From Nakamurella aerolata (GTDB lineage Bacteria > Actinomycetota > Actinomycetes > Mycobacteriales > Nakamurellaceae): a stretch of DNA of 64,000 nucleotides. Location: contig NZ_JABEND010000010.1 of the NCBI RefSeq assembly GCF_013002705.1, positions 90,370 to 154,369 of the forward strand. The letters are read 5' to 3'. Made by a program: the position numbers and the translations under genes. The notes below the pieces were generated by a model that searched no databases, was not told the DNA's origin, and saw only the letters and a program-made list of their open reading frames with translations. Shown here piece after piece: positions 36,472 to 44,378 of the stretch; the stretch's first letter is position 1, and each line of letters opens with the position of its first letter.

Positions 36472-37698
36472 TCATCGGGAGTCCCACTTGGTCATCGTCA
36501 CGGTGGTGCCGCGTCCCGGTTCGCTGACCAACTGGAACTCGTCCATCAGACGGCGGGCGCCGGGCAGGCCAAGACCCAACCCGTGATAGGTGCTGTATCC
36601 CTCGGTCAGTGCCGCCTGGGTGTCGACGATGCCGGGACCGGCGTCGCGGGCGACGATCTGCACTCCGGCCCGTGGCCGGCGCAGCAGCTCGACCACGATC
36701 TCGCCCTGACCGGCGAAACGCACGATGTTGCGGGCGATCTCGGAGACCGCGGTCGCGATGGTGGTGAGCGCGGTGGCGGAGAAGGACAACCGGCTGGCCA
36801 GCTCTCTGGCTGCCTGCCGGGCGGTGACGATGTCGGCATCGACGCTGATGCCCACCGTGATCTGATCGTCGCTGGTCTTGCCGCGGGCCAGCAGCGGGGT
36901 GCTCAGCTGGGCACAGACGTTGCACTGCAACAGATGTCGGGCGGCGTCCAGCTGCCGTTGCCGGCGACGATCGGCCGCCGAGAGTGCCAGCAGTACCGCC
37001 CGGCACTGCGGCGTCGGGAGTTCCACGTGCTCGGCAGCCAGCAGGTACTCGATGCGCAGCTTGGCCCGCGCCCTGCTCAACTGGGCGGCGACCGCCCCCG
37101 GGGTCGACCCGTCGCGGGCGGCCAGCGTCGCGGTGTCCACCCCGGACACCTCGTGCGCCAACACCAGCGCGCGGTCACGTTCGGACAGCTTGCTCAGTGC
37201 GGTCGCCATGGCCGAGCGGTCCTCGCCGGCCAGCAGTGCGGAGTCCGACGGCCCGTCGATGGCGATCTCCAGCGCGCGGTGCTGGTTGCGGCGTTCCCTG
37301 TCCTGCCCGCGCCAGTGGTTGGCCAGCACATTGCGGGCGGTGCTGATCGCGTACGGCTCCAGCATGCTCGCGTCGATGCGGTCGATCGCCGTCATCACCC
37401 TGGTCAGGGTTTCCTGGACCAGATCGTCGGCCAACGGATCGCCGCCGAGGCGGGCATGCACAATCCGGCGCACGATCGGGATGAGGTGGGTGATCGGCTC
37501 GGTTGCCGCCCGCGATCCGGCGCGGGCGTCCGGGTCGGGTCCGTCGGAGCGCGCCGGACCGGGAGCGACCGTCAACTCCGACACGTCCGGTAGCGGCGCG
37601 GCGGTCGGCACCGGGGTTGGCGGAACCGCGGCAGGCGGCGGCACCGAGGTCGGCGCCTGCTGCTCACCACCGGCATCCGACGACCGGGCCACAGTCAC
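36472..37698 (-). CDS. Sigma factor-zinc finger-RsbT kinase fusion
   Basis: 408 aa joining three modules that are usually separate. Residues 69-140: sigma region 2 (DPLADDLVQETLTRVMTAID, then LEPYAISTARNVLANHWRGQ). Residues 163-218: region 4 (LSERDRALVLAHEVSGVDTA, AAQLSRARAKLR). Residues 232-262: a ZAS-like zinc site (Cys232; HLLQCNVC gives His255-x3-Cys259-x2-Cys262). Residues 279-405: an RsbT-type GHKL kinase with N-box SEIARN (Glu320, Asn324), DAGPGI (G1) and HGLGLGLPGARRLMDEF (G2), matching B. subtilis RsbT through the final TKW. The first ~65 residues are Pro/Ala-rich. GTG 37698 was chosen; the frame is open further up but without conservation. It heads the rsbR-rsbS operon. Confidence 0.92.
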   Translation of the reverse strand: MTVARSSDAGGEQQAPTSVPPPAAVPPTPVPTAAPLPDVSELTVAPGPARSDGPDPDARAGSRAATEPITHLIPIVRRIVHARLGGDPLADDLVQETLTRVMTAIDRIDASMLEPYAISTARNVLANHWRGQDRERRNQHRALEIAIDGPSDSALLAGEDRSAMATALSKLSERDRALVLAHEVSGVDTATLAARDGSTPGAVAAQLSRARAKLRIEYLLAAEHVELPTPQCRAVLLALSAADRRRQRQLDAARHLLQCNVCAQLSTPLLARGKTSDDQITVGISVDADIVTARQAARELASRLSFSATALTTIATAVSEIARNIVRFAGQGEIVVELLRRPRAGVQIVARDAGPGIVDTQAALTEGYSTYHGLGLGLPGARRLMDEFQLVSEPGRGTTVTMTKWDSR

Positions 37699-38476
37699 GC
37701 GTTCATCATGGCCCAACCGGAGCGCGCATCGGTCATCGTCACGACACCGGAGCCCGGCCGGCGCGGCGGAAATGTTCTTACCGTCCGGTCTGTCCGTGCG
37801 ATTGCCCGCCGCGCCGCCTCCCGGTCGGAGAGCGGCGACGGGCCGTCGGCAACCGGACATTCCGGTAGTAGCCGCAGTCGGCTCGGCTCCCGGCCGGCCG
37901 GCGCCGACTCGCTGACGGGTCTGGACCCAGCGCCGAACACGCTGGTCGGGACCGGTGCGACGGGGAGAGGCGACGGCGGACACCGATCTCGCGACGGCAT
38001 GACGCGACGACGCCGGAAAATCGGCGCGGCCTCGGCCGCCGCCCACTTACCGGCACCACATTCCCCTGATTGGGTGGAATTCACTCCATTGCTGCGAGGC
38101 GCACCGTGGAGACGAGCGGTGACGCCGTCGTTCAGGAATCCCGGCATTGGCGCGCGGACCTGCGGTGATGCGCCATGTACTCGACACCGTTGACGCTGCT
38201 GACGCCGCCGCCGGGCGGGCATGCGCCCGGGTTTCCGATCAGCCGAGCGCTCGTGGTGGCAGGCCACATTCCCGGCCCTCCGGCGTCCGGACACCCGGTG
38301 GCGGCTGGCGAAATGGCGCCGACCGCGGACGTCATGCACCGGGCCGGTCGGGGTTTCAGCTGGTGTGTGCGACCCCGCACACTCCGCGCCAACCGCGCGG
38401 ACGCCTCAAGCGATGCTCGCGGATCCCCGCGACCAACGCCGAACCTGTTCCCGACATGGGAGAAGGGGAATCCATC
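37699..38476. other. Divergent control region between the stressosome operon and a secreted-protein gene
   Basis: About 780 nt with no convincing gene; frames through it show random Arg/Pro/Gly composition. It must hold the promoters of the sigma-RsbT operon (leftward) and of the gene at 38477 (rightward). I found no hairpin or consensus promoter that I could defend. Confidence 0.5.
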
Positions 38477-39037
38477 ATGTCGATTCGTCTCAAGCTCGCC
38501 AGTGCCTCCGCCGCCGTGCTGCTCGCCACCACGGCGACCGTGCTGCCGGTGACGACGGCCGCAGCCGCACCGGCAAGCGCCGCGCCCGCGGCCGCGTCCG
38601 TGCTGCCGTTCCAGGCGAAGAAGACCGCGCCGACCAGCCTGCCGGTGACCGGAACGCTCGCCGACGGCACCGCCTTCACCGGCGCCATCAGCGACCTGAC
38701 CGCCACCTCCACCAAGGGCGGCGTGATGCAGCTGACCGGCACCATCACCGGAAACGGGTTGCCGGCCGGCGGGACCACGTTCACGACGCCGATCGAAAAC
38801 CTTGCGGCGCCCGCCGGATGCAGCGTGCTGAACCTCGACCTCGGGCCGCTCAACCTTGACCTTCTCGGTCTGGTGATCGATCTGGCGCCGGTGAAGCTCG
38901 ACATCACCGCGGTTCCCGGCAGCGGCAAGCTGCTGGGGAACCTGCTCTGCGCGGTGACCCACCTGCTGGACAAGGGCGGCCCGCTGTCGGGGCTGACCAA
39001 CCTGCTCAACCGGCTGCTCAGCGTGTTGGGCCTGTAA
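38477..39037 (+). CDS. Small secreted protein of unknown function
   Basis: 186 aa. Signal peptide (LKLASASAAVLLATTATVLP, cleavage near AAAAPAS), then a beta-rich middle (SLPVTGTLADGTAFTGAISD) and a Leu-rich C-terminus (LNLDLGPLNLDLLGLVIDLAPVKLDITAVPGSGKLLGNLLCAV). This last pattern recurs in many small actinobacterial secreted proteins whose role is not known to me. Two Cys (AGCSVL, LLCAV) may form a disulfide. ATG 38477 has GAGAAGGGGA upstream. Its divergence from the sigma-RsbT operon makes it a candidate target of that sigma factor; that is inference. Confidence 0.8.
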   Translation: MSIRLKLASASAAVLLATTATVLPVTTAAAAPASAAPAAASVLPFQAKKTAPTSLPVTGTLADGTAFTGAISDLTATSTKGGVMQLTGTITGNGLPAGGTTFTTPIENLAAPAGCSVLNLDLGPLNLDLLGLVIDLAPVKLDITAVPGSGKLLGNLLCAVTHLLDKGGPLSGLTNLLNRLLSVLGL

Positions 39038-39229
39038 GTCACCCCGCTCTGTTACTGATCTATCCGGAACAGCTCCAGCTGGAACCGCGCGGTGACGCCG
39101 GGCCCGTCGTTACTGGCTGACGACAGGGTGCGGTGTCGCCGGCTGTTCCGGCACGGCGCACGCAACGTGCAGCTGATAGCAGTGCCGTGGTCACGGCACC
39201 GCGTCATGGGTCTGGAGCAGTACCGGAGC

Positions 39230-39268
39230 ACAGCGCCACCGGCGATGTCGGGTCGCCGGTGGCGCTGT
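39230..39268 (+). terminator. Perfect 16-bp stem upstream of gcvT
   Basis: ACAGCGCCACCGGCGA (39230-39245) pairs exactly with TCGCCGGTGGCGCTGT (39253-39268) around a 7-nt loop. It lies about 190 nt after the secreted-protein stop and 68 nt before gcvT. It could end the former transcript or act in the gcvT leader. Confidence 0.75.
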
Positions 39269-39336
39269 CGCGTCCAGTACCGGTGATCGACCGGGCAGCG
39301 ACCGAGCAGCCGGACCGCCGCGATAGGTTGACCGCC

Positions 39337-40455
39337 ATGGCCGAGACCCTGCAACAGTCGCCGCTCAACGCCCAGCACGAAGCGCTCGGGGCCACCATGG
39401 CCGCGTTCGGCGGCTGGTCGATGCCGATCCAGTACCCGGCAGCCAACGGCGGTGGGGTAGTGGCCGAGCACACCGCGGTGCGCGATGCGGTTGGCGTTTT
39501 CGACGTCTCACACCTGGGCAAAGCCTCGGTCACCGGACCAGGCGCCGCCGAGTTCGTCAACCGCTGCCTGACCGCCGACCTCGGCAAGATCAGCGCCGGG
39601 CAGGCCCAATACACGTTGTGCTGCAACGAATCCGGCGGCGTGATCGACGACCTGATCGCCTACCTGGTCTCCGACGACGAGGTGTTCCTGGTCCCCAACG
39701 CAGCCAACACGGCCGCCGTCGTTGCTGCCCTGCAGCAGGCCGCGCCCGACGGTGTCGAGGTGACCGACCGGCACCGGGACTTCGCCGTGATCGCCGTGCA
39801 AGGCCCCAAGTCCGCCGACGTGTTGGAGGCTGTTGGGCTGCCCACCGACCTCGACTACATGGCCTGGACCGACGCGAGTCTGCCGGACGGCAGCAGCGTC
39901 AGGGTCTGCCGCACCGGATACACCGGCGAGCACGGCTACGAGCTGGTGCCCGAGTGGGACGCCGCCCCCGCGCTGTGGGAGCAGTTGCTCAGCGCCGCAA
40001 CGGATCTCGGCGGCCGCGCCGCCGGGCTCGGCGCCCGCGACACCCTGCGCACCGAGATGGGCTACCCGCTGCACGGGCAAGACCTGTCGCTGGAGATCTC
40101 ACCGGTGCAGGCCAAGGCGGGCTGGGCCGTCGGATGGAAGAAGCCGGAGTTCTTCGGTCGGGAGGCGTTGGTGGCGGAGAAGGCCGATGGTCCGCGGCGG
40201 GCGCTGCGCGGTCTGCGGGCGGTGGAGCGGGGCGTGCCGCGTGCCGGGCAACCGGTGCTGGACGCCGACGGCAACCAGGTGGGCCAGACCACCTCTGGCA
40301 CGTTCTCGCCGACCCTCGGCCAGGGCATCGCCTTGGCGCTGATCGACACCGCCGCGGGCGTTGCCGACGGCGACGAACTGGCCGTCGACGTGCGCGGCCG
40401 CAAGCTGAAGGTGGAAGTGGTGAAGCCGCCGTTCGTCGCGTCGCACGTGCGATAG
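39337..40455 (+). CDS. gcvT: Aminomethyltransferase, glycine cleavage T protein
   Basis: Tetrahydrofolate-dependent enzyme that releases ammonia and methylene-THF from the aminomethyl group on H protein. 372 aa. [61 protein letters not shown] and [21 protein letters not shown] are all family signatures. ATG 39337 was chosen at the conserved start. The other glycine-cleavage genes (P and H) are not in the window. It is followed by ilvE 88 nt downstream, as in mycobacteria. Confidence 0.95.
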   Translation: MAETLQQSPLNAQHEALGATMAAFGGWSMPIQYPAANGGGVVAEHTAVRDAVGVFDVSHLGKASVTGPGAAEFVNRCLTADLGKISAGQAQYTLCCNESGGVIDDLIAYLVSDDEVFLVPNAANTAAVVAALQQAAPDGVEVTDRHRDFAVIAVQGPKSADVLEAVGLPTDLDYMAWTDASLPDGSSVRVCRTGYTGEHGYELVPEWDAAPALWEQLLSAATDLGGRAAGLGARDTLRTEMGYPLHGQDLSLEISPVQAKAGWAVGWKKPEFFGREALVAEKADGPRRALRGLRAVERGVPRAGQPVLDADGNQVGQTTSGTFSPTLGQGIALALIDTAAGVADGDELAVDVRGRKLKVEVVKPPFVASHVR

Positions 40456-40543
40456 CCGGCCAGCGGTTTTGCCTCCGTCGGATTTCGTCGGATTTCGGCG
40501 GACCCGATAGTTGGACGTCCAAGCAACGCGCTAACGTGGTGCC

Positions 40544-41647
40544 ATGACGAGCCCGGTCTTTGCTGTGCAGAAGAACCCGAACCCGGCGACCGACGAGCAG
40601 TTGGCGGAGATTTTCGCCGCACCTGGCTTCGGCAACTACTTCACCGATCACATGGCGTTGATCGATTGGGACCCGGAGCAGGGCTGGCACGATCCGCGGG
40701 TGGTGCCCTACGCGCCGTTCTCGATCGACCCGGCGTCGATGGTGCTGCACTACGGACAGGAAATCTTCGAGGGCCTCAAGGCCTATCGCCAGCCCGACGG
40801 CAGCGTCGCGGCGTTCCGGCCGGACGCCAACGCCAAGCGGATGGCCGGCTCGGCCCGCCGACTGGCGCTGCCTGAGCTCGGCGAAGAGTTGTTCGTGGGT
40901 GCGCTGCGGGCGTTGGTCGAGGTCGACAAGCGCTGGGTGCCCAGTGCCGAGCATCAGTCGTTGTACTTGCGGCCCTTCATGTTTGCCAGCGAGGTGGGGC
41001 TCGGAGTTCGGCCCTCCAGCGAGGTCACCTTCTGCGTGATCGCCTCGCCGGCCGGCAGCTACTTCTCCGGCGGCGTCGCCCCGGTGACGGTGTGGCTGTC
41101 CACCGAGTACGTCCGCGCCTCGCCGGGCGGCACCGGCGAAGCCAAGTGCGGCGGCAACTATGCGGCCTCGCTGCTGGCCCAGGCCGATGCGGCCGCGAAG
41201 GGCTGCGACCAGGTGGTCTGGCTCGACGCGGTCGAACGCCGCTGGGTCGAGGAGATGGGCACCAACAACCTGTGTTTCGTCTTCAACGACGGCAACGGCG
41301 GGGTCGAGGTGGTGACCCCCGAACTGAACGGTTCGCTGCTGCCCGGCATCACCCGCGACTCGCTGATGAAGCTCTCCAAGGATCTCGGCTACACCGCGAC
41401 CGAGCGTCGGATCTCCACCGACGAGTGGGCCAAGAGCGTTGACGCCGGCGAGATCACCGAGGTGTTCGGCTGCGGCACCGCCGCGGTGGTGACTCCGGTC
41501 GGCCAGGTGAAGAGTGTCGACGGTGAGTTCGGTACCGGTGCCGAAGGTTTGGGCCCGGTCGCCGCCGCGCTGCGGGAAGAGCTCGTCGGAATCCAGAACG
41601 GCACCAAGCCGGATCGGCACGGCTGGATGGTTTCGCTCGCAGACTGA
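40544..41647 (+). CDS. ilvE: Branched-chain amino acid aminotransferase
   Basis: PLP enzyme for the last step of Leu/Ile/Val synthesis. 367 aa, class IV fold. [26 protein letters not shown], the PLP lysine in [29 protein letters not shown], and the substrate loop [18 protein letters not shown] 40544. Behind it come short tandem repeats and an IS element, so the downstream transcript is interrupted. Confidence 0.96.
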   Translation: MTSPVFAVQKNPNPATDEQLAEIFAAPGFGNYFTDHMALIDWDPEQGWHDPRVVPYAPFSIDPASMVLHYGQEIFEGLKAYRQPDGSVAAFRPDANAKRMAGSARRLALPELGEELFVGALRALVEVDKRWVPSAEHQSLYLRPFMFASEVGLGVRPSSEVTFCVIASPAGSYFSGGVAPVTVWLSTEYVRASPGGTGEAKCGGNYAASLLAQADAAAKGCDQVVWLDAVERRWVEEMGTNNLCFVFNDGNGGVEVVTPELNGSLLPGITRDSLMKLSKDLGYTATERRISTDEWAKSVDAGEITEVFGCGTAAVVTPVGQVKSVDGEFGTGAEGLGPVAAALREELVGIQNGTKPDRHGWMVSLAD

Positions 41648-41655
41648 GCGGGCGG

Positions 41656-41785
41656 TGCTCGACCTGAGTGGTCGCGCGGCTCCGGGTGCCGGGTGTTCGG
41701 CGGTTCTCGACCTGGGTAGCGGTTCTCGACCTGGGTAGTGGTTCTCGACCTGGGTAGTCGCGCGGCTCCGGGTGCCGGGTGTTCG
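41656..41785 (+). repeat. 19-nt x3 tandem repeat within a longer duplication
   Basis: GGTTCTCGACCTGGGTAG(C/T) occurs three times at 41702, 41721 and 41740. The flank TCGCGCGGCTCCGGGTGCCG, with TCGACCTG before it, occurs at both ends (about 41671 and 41758), so a unit of roughly 85 nt is duplicated as well. It lies between ilvE and the IS element. Confidence 0.85.
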
Positions 41786-41895
41786 CTGGCTTGCCTGGCC
41801 GCCCCGGTTCGCGGGCTCACCGGGTCGGCTGGAGCCTGACCCGCTTTCCCGGACACCTGAGCTGAGGCGATGATCGTCTCGGAGAGGAGTCTGGG

Positions 41896-42186
41896 ATGCC
41901 TGCTGCCAAACCATTGGAGTTCCGTCGTCGAGCGGTCGAGCTGACCCGGGTGCCGGGTGCGTCGGTCGCGTCGATCGCCAAGGACCTGGGGATCAGTGAG
42001 TCGTGCCTGCGCCGTTGGATGGCCAAGGACGACGTCGACGCCGGCCGCCGCGAGGGCCTGACCTCGAGCGAGCACGAGGAGCTGGTCCGGCTGCGAAGAG
42101 AGAACCGCCGTCAGGCGATGGAGATCGAGATCCTCAAACGGGCCTCGGCCTACTTCGCGCAGGAGAACGTGCTGCCCCCAAAATGA
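41896..42186 (+). CDS. IS3-family transposase OrfA (HTH)
   Basis: 96 aa. The helix-turn-helix is VASIAKDLGISESCLRRWM. A C-terminal leucine-zipper-like helix follows (EELVRLRRENRRQAMEIEIL, then KRASAYFAQENVLPP), the standard OrfA form. Its TGA overlaps the ATG of orfB. It recognises the element ends and contributes to the OrfAB transposase. Confidence 0.93.
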   Translation: MPAAKPLEFRRRAVELTRVPGASVASIAKDLGISESCLRRWMAKDDVDAGRREGLTSSEHEELVRLRRENRRQAMEIEILKRASAYFAQENVLPPK

Positions 42187-43055
42187 GCGCCCCGCTGGTC
42201 CGTGAGCTGGCCGCCGACGGCTACCCCGTCGCGGTGACCTGCGAGGTGCTGGGCATCGCCCGCTCCAGCTACTACGAGGCCGTCGCCCGGCCGCCCTCGA
42301 AGCGGTCGGTGGCCGACGCGCAGCTGGCCGCCACGATCGAACGGGTGCACACCGACTCCCGCGGCACCTACGGCGCCCCGCGGGTGCACGCCGAGCTACG
42401 CCTGGGGCTCGGCCTCCCGTGCGGACGCAAGCGGGTGGCCCGGCTGATGCGCCGGGCCGGGCTGGTCGGGGTGTGCCACCGCCGCAAGCGTGGGCACCGT
42501 CCCGCGCCGGCCACGCACGAGGACCTGGTGCAGCGGGTCTTCACTGCCGACGCACCGAACCGGGTGTGGTTCACCGACATCACCCAGCACCGCGCCAGCG
42601 ACGGGTGGGTGTACTGCTGCGCGGTGATCGACGCCTACAGCCGGCGGATCGTGGGCTGGTCGATCGCCGACCACATCCGCACCGAGCTCGTCGTCGACGC
42701 CTTGGAGATGGCCCGCTGGCAACGCCGCCCCGCGCCGGGCACGATCCTGCACGCCGACCGCGGCTCCCAGTACACCTCGTGGGTCTTCGGTCACCGCCTG
42801 CGCGACGCCGGCCTCCTCGGGTCGATGGGGCGGGTTGCCTCGTCAGTGGACAACGCCCTCATCGAGTCGTTCTGGTCCACCATGCAACGCGAGCTGCTCG
42901 ACCGCCGCACCTGGACCTCACGCGTGGAGCTGGCCGCGGCGATCTTCGAATGGATCGAAGGCTGGTACAACCCCCGCCGGCGGCACTCCACCCTCGGCTA
43001 CCTGTCCCCGCACGAGTACGAAGCCCTTCACACCGCCGCCATCACCGCGGCATGA
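42183..43055 (+). CDS. IS3-family transposase OrfB (DDE integrase)
   Basis: 290 aa. An N-terminal HTH_21 segment (TYGAPRVHAELRLGLGLPCG, RVARLMRRAGL) and an rve-type core with the catalytic triad: Asp in WFTDITQH, Asp in ILHADRGSQYTS, Glu in SVDNALIESFWSTMQREL. ATG 42183 overlaps orfA (ATGA). The orfB frame is open back to 42003, so a -1 frameshift giving an OrfAB fusion is also possible, as is usual in this family; I did not find a clear slippery run. Confidence 0.93.
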   Translation: MSAPLVRELAADGYPVAVTCEVLGIARSSYYEAVARPPSKRSVADAQLAATIERVHTDSRGTYGAPRVHAELRLGLGLPCGRKRVARLMRRAGLVGVCHRRKRGHRPAPATHEDLVQRVFTADAPNRVWFTDITQHRASDGWVYCCAVIDAYSRRIVGWSIADHIRTELVVDALEMARWQRRPAPGTILHADRGSQYTSWVFGHRLRDAGLLGSMGRVASSVDNALIESFWSTMQRELLDRRTWTSRVELAAAIFEWIEGWYNPRRRHSTLGYLSPHEYEALHTAAITAA

Positions 43056-43211
43056 TCACCACACCGAAACTGTCCGGGAAACCGGGTCAGGCTCCGCTGG
43101 CACTGCAGAGTGCTTACACCCGCCACCCTTACGCCGCGGGTGAGCTGTGGCGCGAAACCGGGGTCATGCTGACTCCGCGGCCCGTGCCGGCTGGCCGCCC
43201 GGCCGGATGGC

Positions 43212-43677
43212 TGGTCGGCGATTTTCAGCACCAGTGGCAGAAGTGGGCTGGGGATGCGTGGTTGCGGGCCGGAATGGGCCGGGACTGTCGGTGGTGCTGA
43301 AATCTGGCTCCGCATTGTCGGACGACAGGTGTGCCGGCGGTGCTGAGTGTGCTGTCGGGGTTGCCGGTCGGCTGGTTGGTCGGCGATTTTCAGCACCAGT
43401 GGCAGAAGTGGGCTGGGGATGCGTGGTTGCGGGCCGGAATGGGCCGGGACTGTCGGTGGTGCTGAAAATCTGGCTCCGCGTTGTCGAACGACAGGTGTGC
43501 CGGCGGTGCTGAGTGTGCTGTCGGGGTTGCCGGTCGTGTGGTTGGTCGGCGATTTCAGCACCAGTGGCAGAAGTGGGCTGGGGATGCGTGGTTGTGGGCT
43601 GGAATGGGCCGGGACTGTCGGTGGTGCTGAAAATCTGGCTCCGCGTTGTCGAACGACAGGTGTGCCGGCGGTGCTGA
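43212..43677 (+). repeat. Three tandem copies of a 165-bp structured repeat
   Basis: Copies start at 43212, 43377 and 43542 (TGGTCGGCGATT); the core CAGCACCAGTGGCAG recurs at exact 165-nt spacing (43226, 43391, 43556). Within each copy ATTTTCAGCACCA pairs with TGGTGCTGAAAAT across about 60 nt, and a small hairpin TGTCG-(AA/GA)-CGACA follows. The third copy ends after GCCGGCGGTGCTGA. No convincing protein is encoded; frames through it repeat odd peptides on both strands. A U-tailed terminator follows 56 nt downstream on the plus strand. Confidence 0.9.
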
Positions 43678-43732
43678 CCACAAGGCACGTCGGCGATGAC
43701 GAGCAGCTCGGCGCAACGGTCCGGGGACGAAG

Positions 43733-43764
43733 AACGGCGACGACCGGATGGTCGTCGCCGTTTT
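43733..43764 (+). terminator. Intrinsic terminator with T-run downstream of the array
   Basis: AACGGCGACGACC (43733-43745) pairs with GGTCGTCGCCGTT (43750-43762), followed by TTCGTT. The T-rich tail is on the plus strand, so it ends transcripts running rightward through the repeat array rather than leftward ones from rpmB. Confidence 0.8.
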
Positions 43765-43944
43765 CGTTGATCGCGCCGCGGAAGTTTGCGCGAAATCTGA
43801 GGGGTCTTGCGGGGTACTGAAGGGGTCCTGGCGGGCGCTCGGCGTTCGGCAGGTGGCGCGCCGGCCGGTGGTGGCCCGATCCCGCCCGATCCTGCGGCCT
43901 CATCGGCGAGCCAGGGTGCTGGCGTCGCCGCTACCGAGGTTCGC

Positions 43945-44145
43945 TCAGGCGCGCGGGGCGCGCTGAACGGCGCCGGCCTTCAGGCACGAGGTGCAGGCGT
44001 TGATCTTGCGCACGGTGCCGGGCGCGACCTGAGCGCGCACCGACTGGATGTTCGGGTTCCAGCGCCGGCTGGTCCGACGATGCGAGTGCGAGACACTCAT
44101 GCCGAAGCTCGGGCCCTTGCCACACACGTCACACACGGCAGCCAC
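43945..44145 (-). CDS. rpmB: Ribosomal protein bL28, zinc-binding form
   Basis: 66 aa. [33 protein letters not shown] and [13 protein letters not shown]: two CxxC pairs make this the C+ zinc-ribbon version. Many actinobacteria also keep a zinc-free paralogue under Zur control, not seen here. GTG 44145 follows AAGGAGTGAG. No terminator with a T-run was found downstream on its strand. Confidence 0.95.
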   Translation of the reverse strand: MAAVCDVCGKGPSFGMSVSHSHRRTSRRWNPNIQSVRAQVAPGTVRKINACTSCLKAGAVQRAPRA

Positions 44146-44378
44146 GTCGGCTCACTCCTTGAATTGCCTATCGGTTCCGGCCGACCGGGCGCAGCGGGCA
44201 TGCTGGCGTCGGCGCGGACAAACCTGGGTTTGGACACTGTCGAATAGCCTGGCCACGGCCGGGCAACCACTCCACAATACGCGGGCTCGCGTAACACAGC
44301 CAAATTGCGGCCTGTGACCTGCGCCGAGGCTCCCGCGCAGAATCGCCCGCGCAGGATCCGGCGGGAATCTGCGGCCAA

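Larger units (their letters stand above)
41831..43095 (+). mobile_element. Complete IS3-family insertion sequence (1265 bp)
   Basis: Terminal inverted repeats of 25 nt at 41831-41855 (GGAGCCTGACCCGCTTTCCC...) and 43071-43095 match at 24 positions. A 3-bp direct repeat GCT flanks the element (41828-41830 and 43096-43098). It encodes orfA and orfB with intact catalytic residues, so it looks functional and young. Confidence 0.93.

Noticed and set aside
37708..38193. 161-codon frame between the sigma operon and the secreted-protein gene
   Set aside because: Composition is random Arg/Gly/Pro, no ribosome site, no motif; treated as intergenic.
39040..39336. Glycine riboswitch in the gcvT leader
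   Set aside because: The leader shows only a perfect terminator-like hairpin; I could not find the tandem glycine aptamer pattern.
42003..42186. Obligatory programmed frameshift joining orfA and orfB
   Set aside because: The frames overlap widely so a fusion is possible, but no clear slippery run was seen and orfB has its own ATG coupled to the orfA stop.
43212..43677. CRISPR array
   Set aside because: Repeats are long, contiguous and without unique spacers; no cas genes are present.
43147..43820. Repetitive ORFs through the 165-bp array on both strands
   Set aside because: Because 165 is divisible by three the frames repeat themselves, but the peptides have no sensible fold and stops differ between copies. 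A noncoding array is the better reading.
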